A stretch of DNA of 64,000 nt from Linepithema humile (taxonomy: Eukaryota; Arthropoda; Insecta; Hymenoptera; Formicidae). The stretch covers positions 10,044,001 through 10,108,000 of the forward strand of contig NC_090133.1 of assembly GCF_040581485.1 (NCBI RefSeq), in the 5' to 3' direction. Below the pieces are notes generated by a model. It saw nothing but the letters and a program-made list of their open reading frames with translations, had not been told where the DNA came from and searched no databases. The position numbers and the translations under genes are program-made. Below, piece after piece: positions 25,801 through 37,235 of this stretch (position 1 is the first letter of the stretch; the number at the start of each line of letters is the position of its first letter).

Positions 25801-28800
25801 GATTTGGAGTATTTCTTCAAAATATTTCGATAAAATTGATGAAAACGCGAAATAAATTGAGTAATAGATAAGACGAAGCCGGTGAAATTAATTTCGGGCT
25901 GAAATAATCACATCTGTTTTATCATCAAAACGTATACAATTACCTGAACAAGCTCCATGCTAGAAACCTGAATGTCAAAGGGTTCGGAACCTGGGCTGAC
26001 AATCTTGACGGTGAAGCCCATGTCCTGAATAAAGACAACCTCCTGATCATTCGGGGCATCTTTCTCCTTATCAGTAGTCTCCGTTTCCTTCTCGTTCCTG
26101 CCGCTATTTTTATCCTCTTTATCCTTCTCCTTCTCGCCTTCCTTCGTCGCCTCAACCTCCCCCTTTTCTACAACGTTCTCCGTGGCTCCGCTTGTACTTC
26201 CGCTCTCCTCTGCTTTCTGTTTCACTTCTGTAAATAGTTCATCGTATAAGAAACACATCATTTTGCAAATTATTTTATAAATCTTTTGTAATGTGTTCAA
26301 AGAATTTATGGGCAATCAAAAATTAAAATAAGTCAAGACTCTTCTATTTGAAAAATAATAAATATATAGTATAATGAATTAAAGAACCAAAACAAGGTTA
26401 TCGTGCTAAAAAAATGTATAATTAATTAAAGTATAAATATTTATACTTTAATTAATGTAAATATTTATACTTTAATTAATTATACATTTTTGCAGCACAA
26501 TAACCTTGTTTTGGCTCTTTATTCAGTTCATTATACTCTATCTGTGATTAATGTATTTTGCCAAAATCTCATTAGATATATCGCGTAAATCAGTTAAATG
26601 CGTACATACAATTATCGGAGCTCGAGCAGGTCGGTTTAAACATCCAAGATGAATAAAATTAATTTATATAAATAAATTGCAAAATATTATAATAATTCAC
26701 TTCTCGCCCTGACACTGAAAAGGTTGCGACACGTTCGCGAAGAGGATATAAATACACCGCAGTCTCAAAGTGGTCTCGTTTTGTCGCATGCATTCTCTTA
26801 TGCGCTCTCTCGCCACTCTTGCATTCATCGATGCGCATATAAATAAGCGACGAAGTTAATAGTTTGCACTGAAATTCTGTACTATTTATATTGGGGCCTG
26901 TATTTGCAATATATCTGACAAAGAGACACGCGGCAACAATGATTTGTGTCATTTGATTTAGTAACTGTAATTATTGTGACGTGGTTTTGTTACAGTAATA
27001 TTTGATTTTTCCGTTTTTTATTATCTGTCAGTATCGTTATTATATAAATTGTTAAAATTACACTAATTTTTTTATTTAATTAGTTTTTTTTCAATCGACT
27101 AAAATATGTTTTTTTGTAGTCTTTAAACCATTGTTTCTTCCTTTCTATTTTCATCACTTATCATAGCTCGATTCTTACTGTACAAATAAATATACTATTA
27201 TTAAAATAACAAATTATTAATTATATTAGTTTCTATTAATTGATTTTTGGCGGCAATGAGTTTCTTTCAGTTGAAAGCACTGTCAAATACTTTATAATGC
27301 GCATTATATTGTAATAAATAACGAAAAAATGCCTTTCGTTTTACAATCTTATTTATCGCATGTATTTTAACACTTTCAATTTGATCGTGAATTCTTAAGC
27401 TAATGTTTAACTACATCAGATAGTGTTTAATTATATCAATATTACTAGGAAAAACTTTATAAAAACAGGTGGTCGCAATTAACTTTGCGCTTCAATAAGC
27501 CATGTTCCGCAAATATTATCGGTCTTTCTTGAGCAATTCTCAACTAATAATCAGCAAGTTGCGTAATTGATAAGTAAACTATGTCATAATTCAAGTGCAG
27601 AGAATGATATATAAATCTACGATAAAAAAGCAACAGAAGGATCTTCAAAAATTTGCACTTCACAAGGACAAATAAATTATATGTTTTTATTTCTATTAAT
27701 TATTTTTTTCTCAGCAATGCTTCAACGCTCTATGCAGGTGAATATTTGAATAAGAAATTAGATGCGATTAGAGAGACACACGTGTCTCGCGTAATGAACC
27801 AAAAGAACTATTTTTAAATGGTTAGATAAGAAATTTACAGAATTTTACTTCGTACATAATTTTTTCTTTCCCTTAACTTCTTTTCGTTTTCTGTTATCGC
27901 CCGTTTCGTCATCTTATCACCGCCGTTATCAAGTAGCGTTCCGCTACTATCGCTCGGTGTAAAATTATTGTACTCTTGTTACAACGCACGTAATCGAATA
28001 CAGATAAAATATCACAAAATGAGAAAAGAAAGACTACAAAAAATCACAGAAAATATTAAGATTTAATTTAAAACTATTTAAAACTAATATATATTGGGTG
28101 TGTAAAATATGTTGAATGTAGAATTAAGGCTTTTTAATGAAAATTTAATTGGCTGCAATTTAAATAAAATTTTGTTTCAAGCTTATTAATTATTTCGTGA
28201 TATTTTAACAACATTCAAAATATTGCTAAATAAGAATATAAAATTAATTAATCAAAACAACATTTGAAAAGTTACTGAATTCGTAAGAAAAAAATTTATC
28301 TTACGTACGCTTTAACTGCTATAAATAAAATTAGTTATTATTGAATCTCGAGACAAAAGCCCGTTAAAATAGAGATATTTAAGTGACGCAACAGGTGATA
28401 ATGAAACTCGCCGTTACACAGTAATTCGTTTATAACTAGCAAATAGAATTCATTAAGCATTTACGAAATCGACTTATGGTTTACATCTGGCAGAATATTA
28501 TTATTAACAATTATGGCAAACAAACGCGATCGTTTATCGCTTGTGCTTCTTTAAACACGTTGATAAATGGTATCATTAGTTTCATTCACGCGAAAGCGCG
28601 AAAACGCGCGCGGCTTTAATGTCATTCATAAAACATCTACGACCAGATGACCATTGATGCTCCCGCTAATGAACGAATCGCCGCGCTTTTCTCCTCCCTG
28701 TTAAATCGCCACCGTTTAATTTAATTCATGGTGTCCCCCGAACTGCAATGCGGCATCCATTGATCTTTGCAAGAGTGAGAGAACAATCCATTATTCTCAA

Positions 28801-31800
28801 ACAATTTTATACGATTGTATAACTTTCATCAGTCTCGCAACAACATCCTTCTGAATTTACCTCACAAAACAACAAATCAGCAGATATCTTAAAAGTAGCT
28901 CAATAAATTTAAAGAATTTAAAATTATAAAAAAGTATAGTAATCATGTATGTATATTCGTGTTAGGAATGAAAAGATTGAAAGACATACGTAATTATTAT
29001 AAATTTTTGGGAAAAATTCACATTATAAATTAAAGAAAATTATATATTTTTAAATAAATAGATAATAAGAGAGAGTTCAGAACTTTTTTACATCAAGGAA
29101 AAAATTGTAAAGCATGCTTATTTTTGCTAAGATTAATTTCAGACAGCACGAATATCGAGAAATTTCAAAGCCGCTCCTAATTTTTCAGGTATCATTTTTT
29201 TACATATCTTTTTACATCTGCCGAGCTCTTTTTCCCAGAAGATAGACTATCTATTGGAACTACAAAATCCGAGTGAAGTAACTAGAAAGCGTTAATGCGA
29301 GCTCAAAGATAGATATGCCGTGGATAACTATTTTACTGCTAAATATAGAATCCAAACGAGATGGGTTTACTGTACGAGAGTTATGCGAGTCACGACGCGT
29401 CGGAGACACGTGAGGAGGATCGATTTAAACATGCAAGCTCAAAGGTGAAAGTACGGGCCTCGCTGTGCGCTGCAATTGTACCGGTTAGCCCGGCAACTCG
29501 GTTATCATTAGGGGATGTTTGCTTGACGTAGGATCCCGCAGCAATATAATAGTCGACGCACTGATAACCTCTGTTATCGATACTTGTTCACTATTCCGCA
29601 CCGCCATTGTTCCCTCGACTACACGTGAGTAAGAGGCGTATATCGCTAAACCGAGCCTCATTTCCCTCCTCATTTCTACTTACATCTGCAAGTATGCAAA
29701 TAATTCTGCAATAATGGCGCTCTTTTGAATAGTTTTTTTTAACTCTTCCAACACTTCAAATGCATTTCTCAGGCAACTTTTCATGTTTAGATGATTGTAA
29801 ACTGCAGTTTAGTAGGTTTAGAAGACAATTATATACTGATCCTTGTTTGTAGATATTTAGCGACACTATCTAAGATCAATTCTAGAAATATCTAATCTTA
29901 AGCCAGACATGAGCGTTTACTTTTCATCTGTTCGACATCTGTTCAGAAAAAACTTGTTCTGGGAAAAGAGAAAGTAATTTGATGCCTAACAATATTGAGA
30001 CGAGCTAGGATCTTCGAAAATAACTTCCCAATTCTTTTAGAAGAGAAACATGTATTTTCTAAATTTCCTATTTAGATCTTTCGTGTTTATAAAGAAAAAA
30101 GAATCAATTATCACTTATTGTTGGAATTTTAAGAATTTATGCTATTACCCTAACAAAAAGATTAATTTTTATTTAAAAAAGTTGTGTGAAATTGGTACTA
30201 GAAGATTATTCCGTATTTTTTGCTTTATTATTATATCAATAATCCAATAATTATTTATTTATCTCAAGATTGATCTATTGAAATTAATTCTAAATATCAT
30301 TGATGTTCCTACATGTTGATATTCATTGCAATATCAGTAGATCTTGCACCATAGATTGATATTCATTACATATTAATGACTTGTACTATGAACTGACGTC
30401 ACTTGAAATCTCAATGTTGCATCATATCTAATTGTTTATTCTGAAACGTTAAGCATTACATTGTATTGAGATTTATAAATGCAATGTTAATAGCTTCCCT
30501 ATCTCAAATATTGATGTATTCACTTCCCGACTGTTAATATTTTGTATCTTACATTTTAAACAATGCTACGTCATACAACAAAATTCGTTCTAAATGTCGA
30601 TGTTACATCGAGTTTTCATGCAAAACGTGTGCTATTGTCAAGGATTGAGCCTAGCTGGACGTATTACGTAAACGCAATCGCAACATGTGTTCATGCAAGC
30701 ATTTGCAACGCGTTGGTCCATACCGTTCACTTCATCGTGCGAGCAACAATCCATCATTAGTTTTTTTCTAGAATAAAATTTGCGGGTTCGAAAAACTCGT
30801 TGACAAGTTTATCATTCGCCGACTGTTTGCCGGCTAATTATCGCCGTTGAAATTCTAATAATTTGCATTACTGCTTCAGCTTGCAAAGTTATTGATATTT
30901 TCACTCGCCCGATAGATTCCTCGCTAATGTTTCTAAATTTAGCAGACGCGAACAAATATTAATTTTAATTGCAATTTATATATTTATAAAATTAAAAGAC
31001 CGCATGAAAAGCGGTTTACAGTCTATTCTGTAATTTCATATTCCACTTACCAATATTATTACGTGAACTGTTTTTGAATATCTTGTAAATAAATAATACG
31101 ATTCGTCAAAGTCGAGTATTTTCCTCTTTTGGAGACTGCGACTCGAAAGATTTTGAAAAATTCCTTGTTGAATATTTCGACGAACATTACACTAGTCTTA
31201 TGTAAGACGTTCTCGAATAACGCTCGAAAAGATAACCTCGAAACCTCGAAAAATGTTTCACTAAATACGTTCATTATTATCCTTCACACTATCTTGCTGA
31301 ATTATTTCACGAGTATTGAGATATGTATTCCCATTGATATATATTCCGACTATTTCAAAGACAGAGTACTTCGCAGAATATCTCGAATATTCAATATAAA
31401 TCTTCTAAAGAAGAAGCAACAGAAATCCAAAACTACAATTTCACTCAATATTCAATTAAGAAATATTTTCGCATGCAAGCTTAAGCAATTGAAAAAAAAT
31501 TCGTTTATTGGCGCTGCGATGTGTCTTCTGCTAGGCTTCCCCTTCCCGTCTCGCCTCCTCGTGCTTACTAGCAGCTCACATGACCCCATGCGCCGAGATT
31601 CGCGCAATTCGAGGGTTACATAACACGAGTCGTGTTCCATCTCGCTCTCTCTTACGCATTCGCTCGATTGAGGCCGGCTTTACGTTTACTGCTCGATTGA
31701 ACCGAATGATGAAATGAAAAAGTCCCGACAATCCGAAAAACAGCCACAATGAAATGCGTGCGAGAATGATGCCCTCGTCAGAGATTACATAACGCAAGCG

Positions 31801-32015
31801 AGATAGAACGCGTTTGATTCTTTTCGAGATTAACCTTAACAAGCGTTGTAGCACTTCGTGCGCTTAGTATGATGCGCGAAAAATATATATCGATACTGAC
31901 CGATCGCTTTTGTGGTTTCGTGTTCCTGATCACCGCTCAGCAAAGGGATTTTTGTGTTGCCGGTCTCTCGTTCGGACGTGTCGATCTGTGCACCGACTGC
32001 CATTTCCGCAACCAT
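19831..32015 (-). CDS. clu: Clueless/CLUH, mitochondrial mRNA-binding protein
   Basis: Clueless is a cytosolic protein that binds mRNAs for mitochondrial proteins and keeps mitochondria dispersed. Seventeen coding exons keep frame and give about 1388 residues, near the family's 1300-1450: 32015-31901, 26227-25944, 25770-25348, 24681-24315, 24214-24078, 23994-23714, 23643-23517, 23384-23210, 23135-22933, 22842-22698, 22472-22267, 22185-21979, 21906-21808, 21679-21335, 21133-20861, 20718-20593 and 20484-19831. An acidic, lysine-rich leader is followed by the ubiquitin-like CLU_N part (exons 2-3) and the Clu domain (exons 4-8; GFFVNQSTKEMFNPKP, GNVMAINPGEEAKMQMFIWN). The eIF3-p135-like region (exons 11-12) and TPR repeats (exons 15-17; NNVYGAMHPEIAQCLRMLA) come next. 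The tail is lysine-rich and charged. Exon 1 starts directly after an in-frame TAA, and its phase matches exon 2. The exon 3 donor (GTTGGC) is unusual. Confidence 0.93.
26231..31900 (-). other. clueless intron 1, no gene seen
   Basis: A 5.7-kb AT-rich intron. Apart from the hairpin at 26368-26539, I see no coding exon, RNA gene or clear transposon on either strand. A slightly more GC-rich patch at 28580-28760 has no open frame of note. Confidence 0.6.
26368..26539. repeat. Intronic foldback hairpin
   Basis: The left arm (AGTATAATGAATTAAAGAAC, then CAAAACAAGGTTAT) recurs inverted on the right (ATAACCTTGTTTTG, then GTTCATTATACT). Both arms lead into an AT-rich core with a direct repeat of TAAATATTTATACTTTAATT. 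The arms are about 75 bp and closely matched. It is probably a small MITE inside clueless intron 1; the target duplication is not clear in this AT-rich setting. Confidence 0.55.
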
Positions 32016-32512
32016 TTAGACGACGACGACGAAGACGATACCAACGACAACGGCACGAAGAAAATGACGAGGTTGACAACAAGGTTTAAGCACGGTTTTC
32101 TCTTTTCTAGTGTCGCTCTTTTCATATAAAACTCGTTTTCCCGGTGTCTTTTCGTTCTTTTGCAGGCCTTCGTTCTGATTCACAGATACGCGCACACACA
32201 CCTTTTAAATCCGTCCGGTGCAATCGAAACGGAGAGCGTCAACGATGTCCAACTTTTTCAAGGGGCGACACACTACTCAAGCGCGCGCGCGGTTCCACGG
32301 TTCTGCACGTGCGTTTCGAATGGATATGAATTACTAGAAACTTATTACCTAGAGACGTTTTACGTTGTTACCATTTTTCAAAGTTGCCAACATAAAAAAG
32401 AACTAAATTCGACTATTCAAAGGTCGACAAGAGTGAAACTAGCACCTCTGTCGGAATAGAAGTAAAACCATAGACATATATAACTAGATCCAGCATGCCG
32501 TATTTTCTTTAT
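32016..32512 (-). promoter_or_regulatory. clu: clueless 5' UTR and upstream region
   Basis: This stretch lies between the clueless start codon and the first mobile element. A GAC/GTC-rich run (32017-32052 on plus) forms the 5' UTR immediately before the ATG. No TATA box was recognised, and the transcription start is not resolved. Confidence 0.35.
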
Positions 32513-33084
32513 GGGTGTTTACGATAATTCAAGTTCGAGTTAGTTTCACTAGGACCGACAATGGGCTTGTTCGTTTTAGCTACACTGGGGCTGCTCTGGG
32601 TCTGCTCTACACAGGATAATACAAGACAGATAAATAGTTTGTCCTGTATTATCTTGTTTAGAGCAGACCCAGAGCTGCCCCAGTGCAGCTAAAACGAACA
32701 AGCCCAATGAGATATACATAACCATCTAGAACCTTTATGATTCATGACAACTCAACGCTGTCTTGTATTGCTTGAGTTAAATTCATTGAATTTGTTGAGT
32801 TTAATAAATATAATTATATACATATATATATAATTATATCTATTAAAGAGGTATACCAACATACATACCAACATTATTTGTTTCTTTCATAGACTGATTT
32901 GCAGTTAACATTTTTTTATTACAATAAAATTTGCTCTATAAACTCAACAAATTCAATTAATTTAACTCAAGCAATACAAGACAGCGTTGAGTTGTCATAA
33001 ATCATAAAGATTCTAGATGGTTATGTCTATCTCATTTTTCGGTTCTAGTGAAACTAACTCGAACTTGAATTATCGTAAACACCC
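32513..33084. mobile_element. Foldback element, family F, copy 1
   Basis: Ends are GGGTGTTTACGATAATTCAA and its inverse TTGAATTATCGTAAACACCC, flanked by TAT on both sides. Long internal arms (AACTCAACGCTGTCTTGTAT and its inverse) make most of it a foldback around an AT core. It carries a 143-bp MITE inserted at 32563, so the unfilled element is about 426 bp. A second copy lies at 35484. No ORF and no family assignment. Confidence 0.65.
32563..32705. mobile_element. 143-bp near-palindromic PIF/Harbinger-like MITE, copy 1
   Basis: GGGCTTGTTCGTTTTAGCT at the left matches inverted AGCTAAAACGAACAAGCCC at the right, and almost the whole length folds back (CTGGGTCTGCTC / GAGCAGACCCAG). The target duplication is AAT (32560-32562 and 32706-32708). 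GGGC-type ends with a 3-bp W-rich duplication fit PIF/Harbinger. It is nested inside the foldback at 32513-33084. Confidence 0.75.
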
Positions 33085-33329
33085 TATGATATTCGTTGGG
33101 TTTGGCAGAACGGAGAGAGAAGCAAAACATAGGGGATATTTCTGTCCTTTTTTTGCGCGCGCATCATGACAATAATGGCCGACAATTGTCAACTGGTCAT
33201 AACGTGAAAGTCGGATATCATAAGTTACGTGTTATGTGTACGAACATTATACCCTATTATTATACCATATATATAAATATATTAAAAAATAAAGACGTGC
33301 AGTGCGTGTGGATATTGGAAGAAGCCTAA

Positions 33330-34243
33330 AGCCTTGTGTCCACGATACTAGAACTCGGTCCGAGATCTCGGACTGAGGGAAAGTTACTAGAACTCGGATC
33401 ATGTACACACTGAATTTGGATGCAAAACTCGAATAAGAAGCTCAAACGAAAAAATGCGTTGCGTCCCATTTTTCGGTACGAGTTATTGCGAGTTATTAGA
33501 TTTTACTAGTTTCTTTTACTATCTTTCAAGACAAAATATAAGATACTTATAGTGATACGAGATACTGTGAATAATATAAATAATATTTTAGTAAGTAATT
33601 ATAGAATTGAAAAAATAAGAGAAATATAATTCTTAAATAAAATAAATTAATAAGATTAATAATTAATAAGATTTACATAAGTAGTTATTATTAGTTTTAA
33701 TGCAAATTAAATTAGACATTAAAAATATATTATAACCTATATATATACATATTATTTTACAAGAAAAGTATAATAATATATAAAATTGATTTTCAGAAAA
33801 AACTTCTTTTATAATAAAAAATGGATAATAAGGAAAATGTTAAAATTTTATTAATGTTATATCAACAACATTCTTGTTTATATGTTACAAAAAGTGTTGA
33901 TTATCATAATCGTATGAAATGAGATCAAGCTTTACAGATAATCTGTAATCAGTACAAAGAATTAACAGGACAACCACTAGCAACTGAAATTGCAAAAAAA
34001 AATTAATAATTTAAGATCACAATATCTGGACCATCTAAATAAAATAAAACATTCGAAATCAAGCGGTGCATCACTTGATGATATCTATAAACCAACTTGG
34101 CAATATAACATAGATCAAAAAATCATCGTAAAGAATCGTAACTCGATTACAACGCTAACTATATTCAGCCAAGTATAAATATTATTGTTCGAGGACTCGG
34201 ACCGACATCTCGGATTGAGTTCTAGCATCGTGGACACAAGGCT
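33330..34243 (+). mobile_element. PIF/Harbinger-like element with broken MADF ORF, copy 1
   Basis: A 914-bp element with ends AGCCTTGTGTCCACGATACT and the inverse, flanked by TAA (33327-33329, 34244-34246). A plus-strand frame from 33822 begins MDNKENVKILLMLYQQH and resembles a MADF/Myb-SANT DNA-binding domain, the accessory protein of PIF elements. It is broken by a TGA at 33919-33921 and by a shift at an A run near 33993. A later frame continues with NNLRSQYLDHLNKIKHSK and DDIYKPTWQY, typical of MADF C-terminal parts. No transposase is present, so the copy is non-autonomous. Copy 2 at 41146 is almost the same sequence. Confidence 0.75.
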
Positions 34244-34374
34244 TAACAGCCGTCACATGGCTGTCACGCTCGCTGTCAATAGCGACTGCGCATCCTACCT
34301 GCGCAAACAAAGAAAGAAATCTTCCTCTATATTTTGCCTCTTTGTCTGTTCTGCCAAAGCATGCATGCTGGGTC

Positions 34375-35464
34375 TAGAGTCCCTATACAATAGAGTCTGG
34401 CCACGTGCGTGTTCTTCTTTATTGGTCAAAACAAGGTTTGAAAAAACATGGCGGAACCAATAGAAATTATTGTGGAAAGCATAATAATTTGAAAAGGAGT
34501 AAAATGAGAACATTAATAACAATTAATATTACTCCTTTTTTCAGAAATTTTTTAATTGAAAAACAAAATCTAATTACTATTAATACTCAAAATAATAATA
34601 CTTATATATTCTATGCCACAATAACATAGTAATAAAATAAAATTTACATTAACACATAAATAAAACACTTATTCTATAAACATTTTGTAATATTACTTAA
34701 TTATAGACTGCATAGCCATAGTTTTACTATTATATATTGGTTTCACTAGTCAGCCTTTTGTACATGAAATTTTCATTCTATATGCAATAAATCGTTTTAT
34801 AATTTTTAAACTTAATTGATAACAATTTTTAAGACTTGCACAAGAAACATTTTTCATTTTTTCCATAAGAACACTAATTAAATTAAATTTAATATTATTT
34901 AAATGAGGCAAATATTGACGAATAATAAATTCCATGGTAATAAAATATTTAAAAACATCTGTAGTTACAAAAAATAAAGTATTATTTTGATAACATTTTA
35001 AGTGCACAAATTTTGCATATTTAAAACTTGTATTATATGCTTTTCTAGTGGGATCTGCGGAAAGCAAATAAAGCAAAAATCCTTTTTCATAATAATTTTT
35101 GCATTGTGGAACACAACAAGACGGCATTTTGAAATCTGAAAATTCATGCTTTATTGTACTATTTTATAAAATTGTTTTTTTCAGATACTATTACGAACAA
35201 TATGAGGTTAAAATTAAAATTTTTATTACAAATAACATTTTTTTATGACATCACAATTTTTTGACCATAATTTTTATTATAATTTAGAAACCACATACAG
35301 AATAATTTTACTTACTTTATTATTTGTAGCAAAGCAATAAAACTTATATTTATTTTATAAACAACACTTATAAACGTCTTAACACAAACAACGTTCACAT
35401 GTATACTGTCGCCATGTTTTTCCAAAACTAATCGAGTGGCCAGACTCTATATATAGGGACTCTA
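34375..35464 (-). mobile_element. P-element-like transposon, non-autonomous, exact 8-bp duplication
   Basis: Ends are TAGAGTCCCTATA and TATAGGGACTCTA, with subterminal GAGTCTGGCCAC and its inverse. The flanks are an exact 8-bp duplication GCTGGGTC (34367-34374 and 35465-35472), the P-superfamily signature. The length is 1090 bp. The only long frame is a minus-strand THAP ORF, listed separately; the catalytic transposase is missing. The inverse ends also hold GTTTTGGAAAAACATGGCG-like subterminal DNA on both sides. Confidence 0.8.
34750..35127 (-). CDS. THAP-domain ORF inside the P-like element
   Basis: A 125-codon intact frame. It opens with MPSCCVPQCKNYYEKGF, the C2CH zinc-finger start of the THAP domain, the sequence-specific DNA-binding module of P-type transposases. 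The usual downstream THAP landmarks (W, HF and the AVPTIF-type end) are not seen. After about residue 45 the frame continues with a helical segment (EFIIRQYLPHLNNIKFNLI) that looks like a join to a later transposase part. So this is a truncated transposase frame left by internal deletion, still open. Whether it is translated, and could act as a repressor-like fragment, is unknown. Confidence 0.5.
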   Translation of the reverse strand: MPSCCVPQCKNYYEKGFLLYLLSADPTRKAYNTSFKYAKFVHLKCYQNNTLFFVTTDVFKYFITMEFIIRQYLPHLNNIKFNLISVLMEKMKNVSCASLKNCYQLSLKIIKRFIAYRMKISCTKG

Positions 35465-35483
35465 GCTGGGTCTAGTTCACGGT

Positions 35484-36074
35484 GGGTGTTTACGATAATT
35501 CAAGTTCGAGTTATAGCGTTTTCGATTATACAGGATTTGAACGACCCAAGATTGGTTAATGACGTCATTGCAACCTCTCCACCAATGAAAGACTTGCATT
35601 TATAGTAAAATAGTGATTGATCAATCCTAGATCGTTCAAACCCCGTTTATTCGAAAACGCTATTAGTTTCACTAGGACCAAAAAATAAGATATACATAAC
35701 CATCTAAAACCTTTATGATTCATGACAACTCGACGCTGTCTTGTATTGCTTGAGTTAAATTCATTGAATTTGTTGAGTTTAATAAATATAATTATATACA
35801 TATAAATATATATATATATAAAATTATATCTATTAAAGAGGTATACCAACATACATACCAACATTATTTGTTTCTTTCATAGACTGATTTGCAGTTGACA
35901 TTTTTTTATTACAATAAAATTTGCTCAATAAACTCAACAAATTCAATGAATTTAACTCAAGCAATACAAGACAGCGTCGAGTTGTCATAAATCATAAAAG
36001 TTCTAGATGGTTATGTCTATCTCATTTTTCGGTCCTAGTGAAACTAACTCGAACTTGAATTATCGTAAACACCC
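35484..36074. mobile_element. Foldback element, family F, copy 2
   Basis: Same ends (GGGTGTTTACGATAATTC and inverse) and same internal arms as the copy at 32513; flanked by GGT on both sides. It is interrupted by a 149-bp MITE at 35514. Comparison with copy 1 shows the intact target GAGTTAGTTTC. It follows directly on the P-like element. Confidence 0.65.
35514..35662. mobile_element. 149-bp TTA-duplicating MITE
   Basis: Ends TAGCGTTTTCGA and TCGAAAACGCTA, flanked by TTA (35511-35513, 35663-35665). The uninterrupted site is visible in the sister foldback copy (GAGTTAGTTTC at about 32537), which proves both the insertion and the 3-bp duplication. It has no ORF and is PIF/Harbinger-like by duplication. 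Confidence 0.75.
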
Positions 36075-36123
36075 GGTGTAAGGCCGGTATTCATAGTCCG
36101 TTCTTATATTTAAGATTGTCTTA

Positions 36124-36296
36124 GGGCCACTTTTTCCAACGTCGGTTAACTTTAACCGACTGGTAACTTTTCAGAATAAATAACTAAAAACTCGAAATTT
36201 GTATATGTATATGTATATACAAGTTTCGAGTTTTTAGTTGGCTATTTTGGGGGGTTACCAGTCGGTTAAAGTTAACCGACGTTGGAAAAGTGGTTC
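36124..36296. mobile_element. 173-bp MITE nested in family G element
   Basis: Ends GGGCCACTTTTTCCAACG and CGTTGGAAAAGTGGTTC with long arms (GTCGGTTAACTTTAACCGAC, itself self-complementary), flanked by TTA (36121-36123, 36297-36299). The host sequence GTCTTAAGC is interrupted exactly there, as the sister copy at 36406 shows. Confidence 0.7.
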
Positions 36297-36405
36297 TTAA
36301 GCACGGACTTATATTCGCTCTCGCTGTCACACATAGATTGTGTCTGACAGAGAGAGCGAATATAAGTTCGTGCTTAAGACGATCTTGAATATAAGAACGG
36401 ATTAT

Positions 36406-36564
36406 GGGCGGTATTCATAGTCCGCTCTTATATTTAAAATCGTCTTAAGCACGGACTTATACCCGCTCTCTTCGTCACACATAGATTGTGTCTGACGAAG
36501 AGAGCGAATATAAGTTCGTGCTTAAGACGATCTTGAATATAAGAACGGACTATGAATACCGCCC
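36406..36564. mobile_element. Hairpin MITE, family G, inner copy
   Basis: A 159-bp near-perfect hairpin with ends GGGCGGTATTCATAGTCCG and CGGACTATGAATACCGCCC, flanked by TAT (36403-36405, 36565-36567). It is inserted in the 3' end of the outer copy of the same family. Confidence 0.75.
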
Positions 36565-36614
36565 TATGAATACCGCCCTAAGAATATAAGGTGATTTCAC
36601 GACCATTGTATTCT

Positions 36615-37235
36615 GGTTGCGTTCCGTTTCGCACATTATGCGCACGAATTACATAGAAAACGTTCCGTTTCACTCAATGCGCGCATGAACAGCGCTTAGA
36701 ATTCCCTAGATCCCCACCACCTGCAGCGCATAATACACGCATCAGCTACCTCAAGTTTGAGTTGCAGCAGCTTATGCGTTCCATGCGATTGCGTAATTGC
36801 ATATGGCGATTGATAGCGATATTGTAAAAAGTGTCAAAATAGGAAGAGTCATAATAGAAGAGTCATTAGGCTTGTTCGTTTTAGCTACACTGGGGCTGCT
36901 CTGGGTTTGCTCTACACAGGATAATACAGAACAGATAAATAGTTTGTCCTGTATTATCTTGTTTAGAGCAGACCCAGAGCTGCCCCAGTGCAGCTAAAAC
37001 GAACAAGCCTATTGATGATTCACTACTAATACTGTCACTCATTTCATCAATTAAAAACATTGTCACATTGATAGCGCAATTTATTGTGGAATCCATTTTG
37101 ATTTTCCGCTTCTAATGCGTTCAATATCGTTCCGTTTCAAGCATGTATCATGCGCATAATGAAACGAAACGCAGCCAATGCGCTAAGCATTAGCGATGCG
37201 AACGATGCGTGCTATGCGCAAAACGGAACGCAACC
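36615..37235 (-). mobile_element. TIR element with ORF remnant
   Basis: Ends GGTTGCGTTCCGTTTCGC and inverse GCAAAACGGAACGCAACC. With the 143-bp MITE at 36868-37010 removed the element is about 475 bp. On the minus strand a short frame starts MDSTINCAINVTMFLIDEM, then serine-rich, and soon meets a stop. It is a deletion derivative of an unidentified DNA transposon. The target duplication is not clear. Confidence 0.5.
36868..37010. mobile_element. 143-bp near-palindromic PIF/Harbinger-like MITE, copy 2
   Basis: Same family as at 32563, with terminal change AGGCTTG...CAAGCCT. Duplication ATT (36865-36867, 37011-37013). Nested in the element at 36615-37235. Confidence 0.75.

Larger units (their letters stand above)
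36082..36578. mobile_element. Hairpin MITE, family G, outer copy (two elements nested in it)
   Basis: Ends GGCCGGTATTCATAGTCCG and inverted CATTATGAATACCGCCC-type sequence once inserts are taken into account; flanked by TAA (36079-36081, 36579-36581). The internal arms (GTCTTAAGCACGGACTTATA and inverse) form a long hairpin. It contains one insert at 36124-36296 and a second copy of its own family at 36406-36564. Confidence 0.65.
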
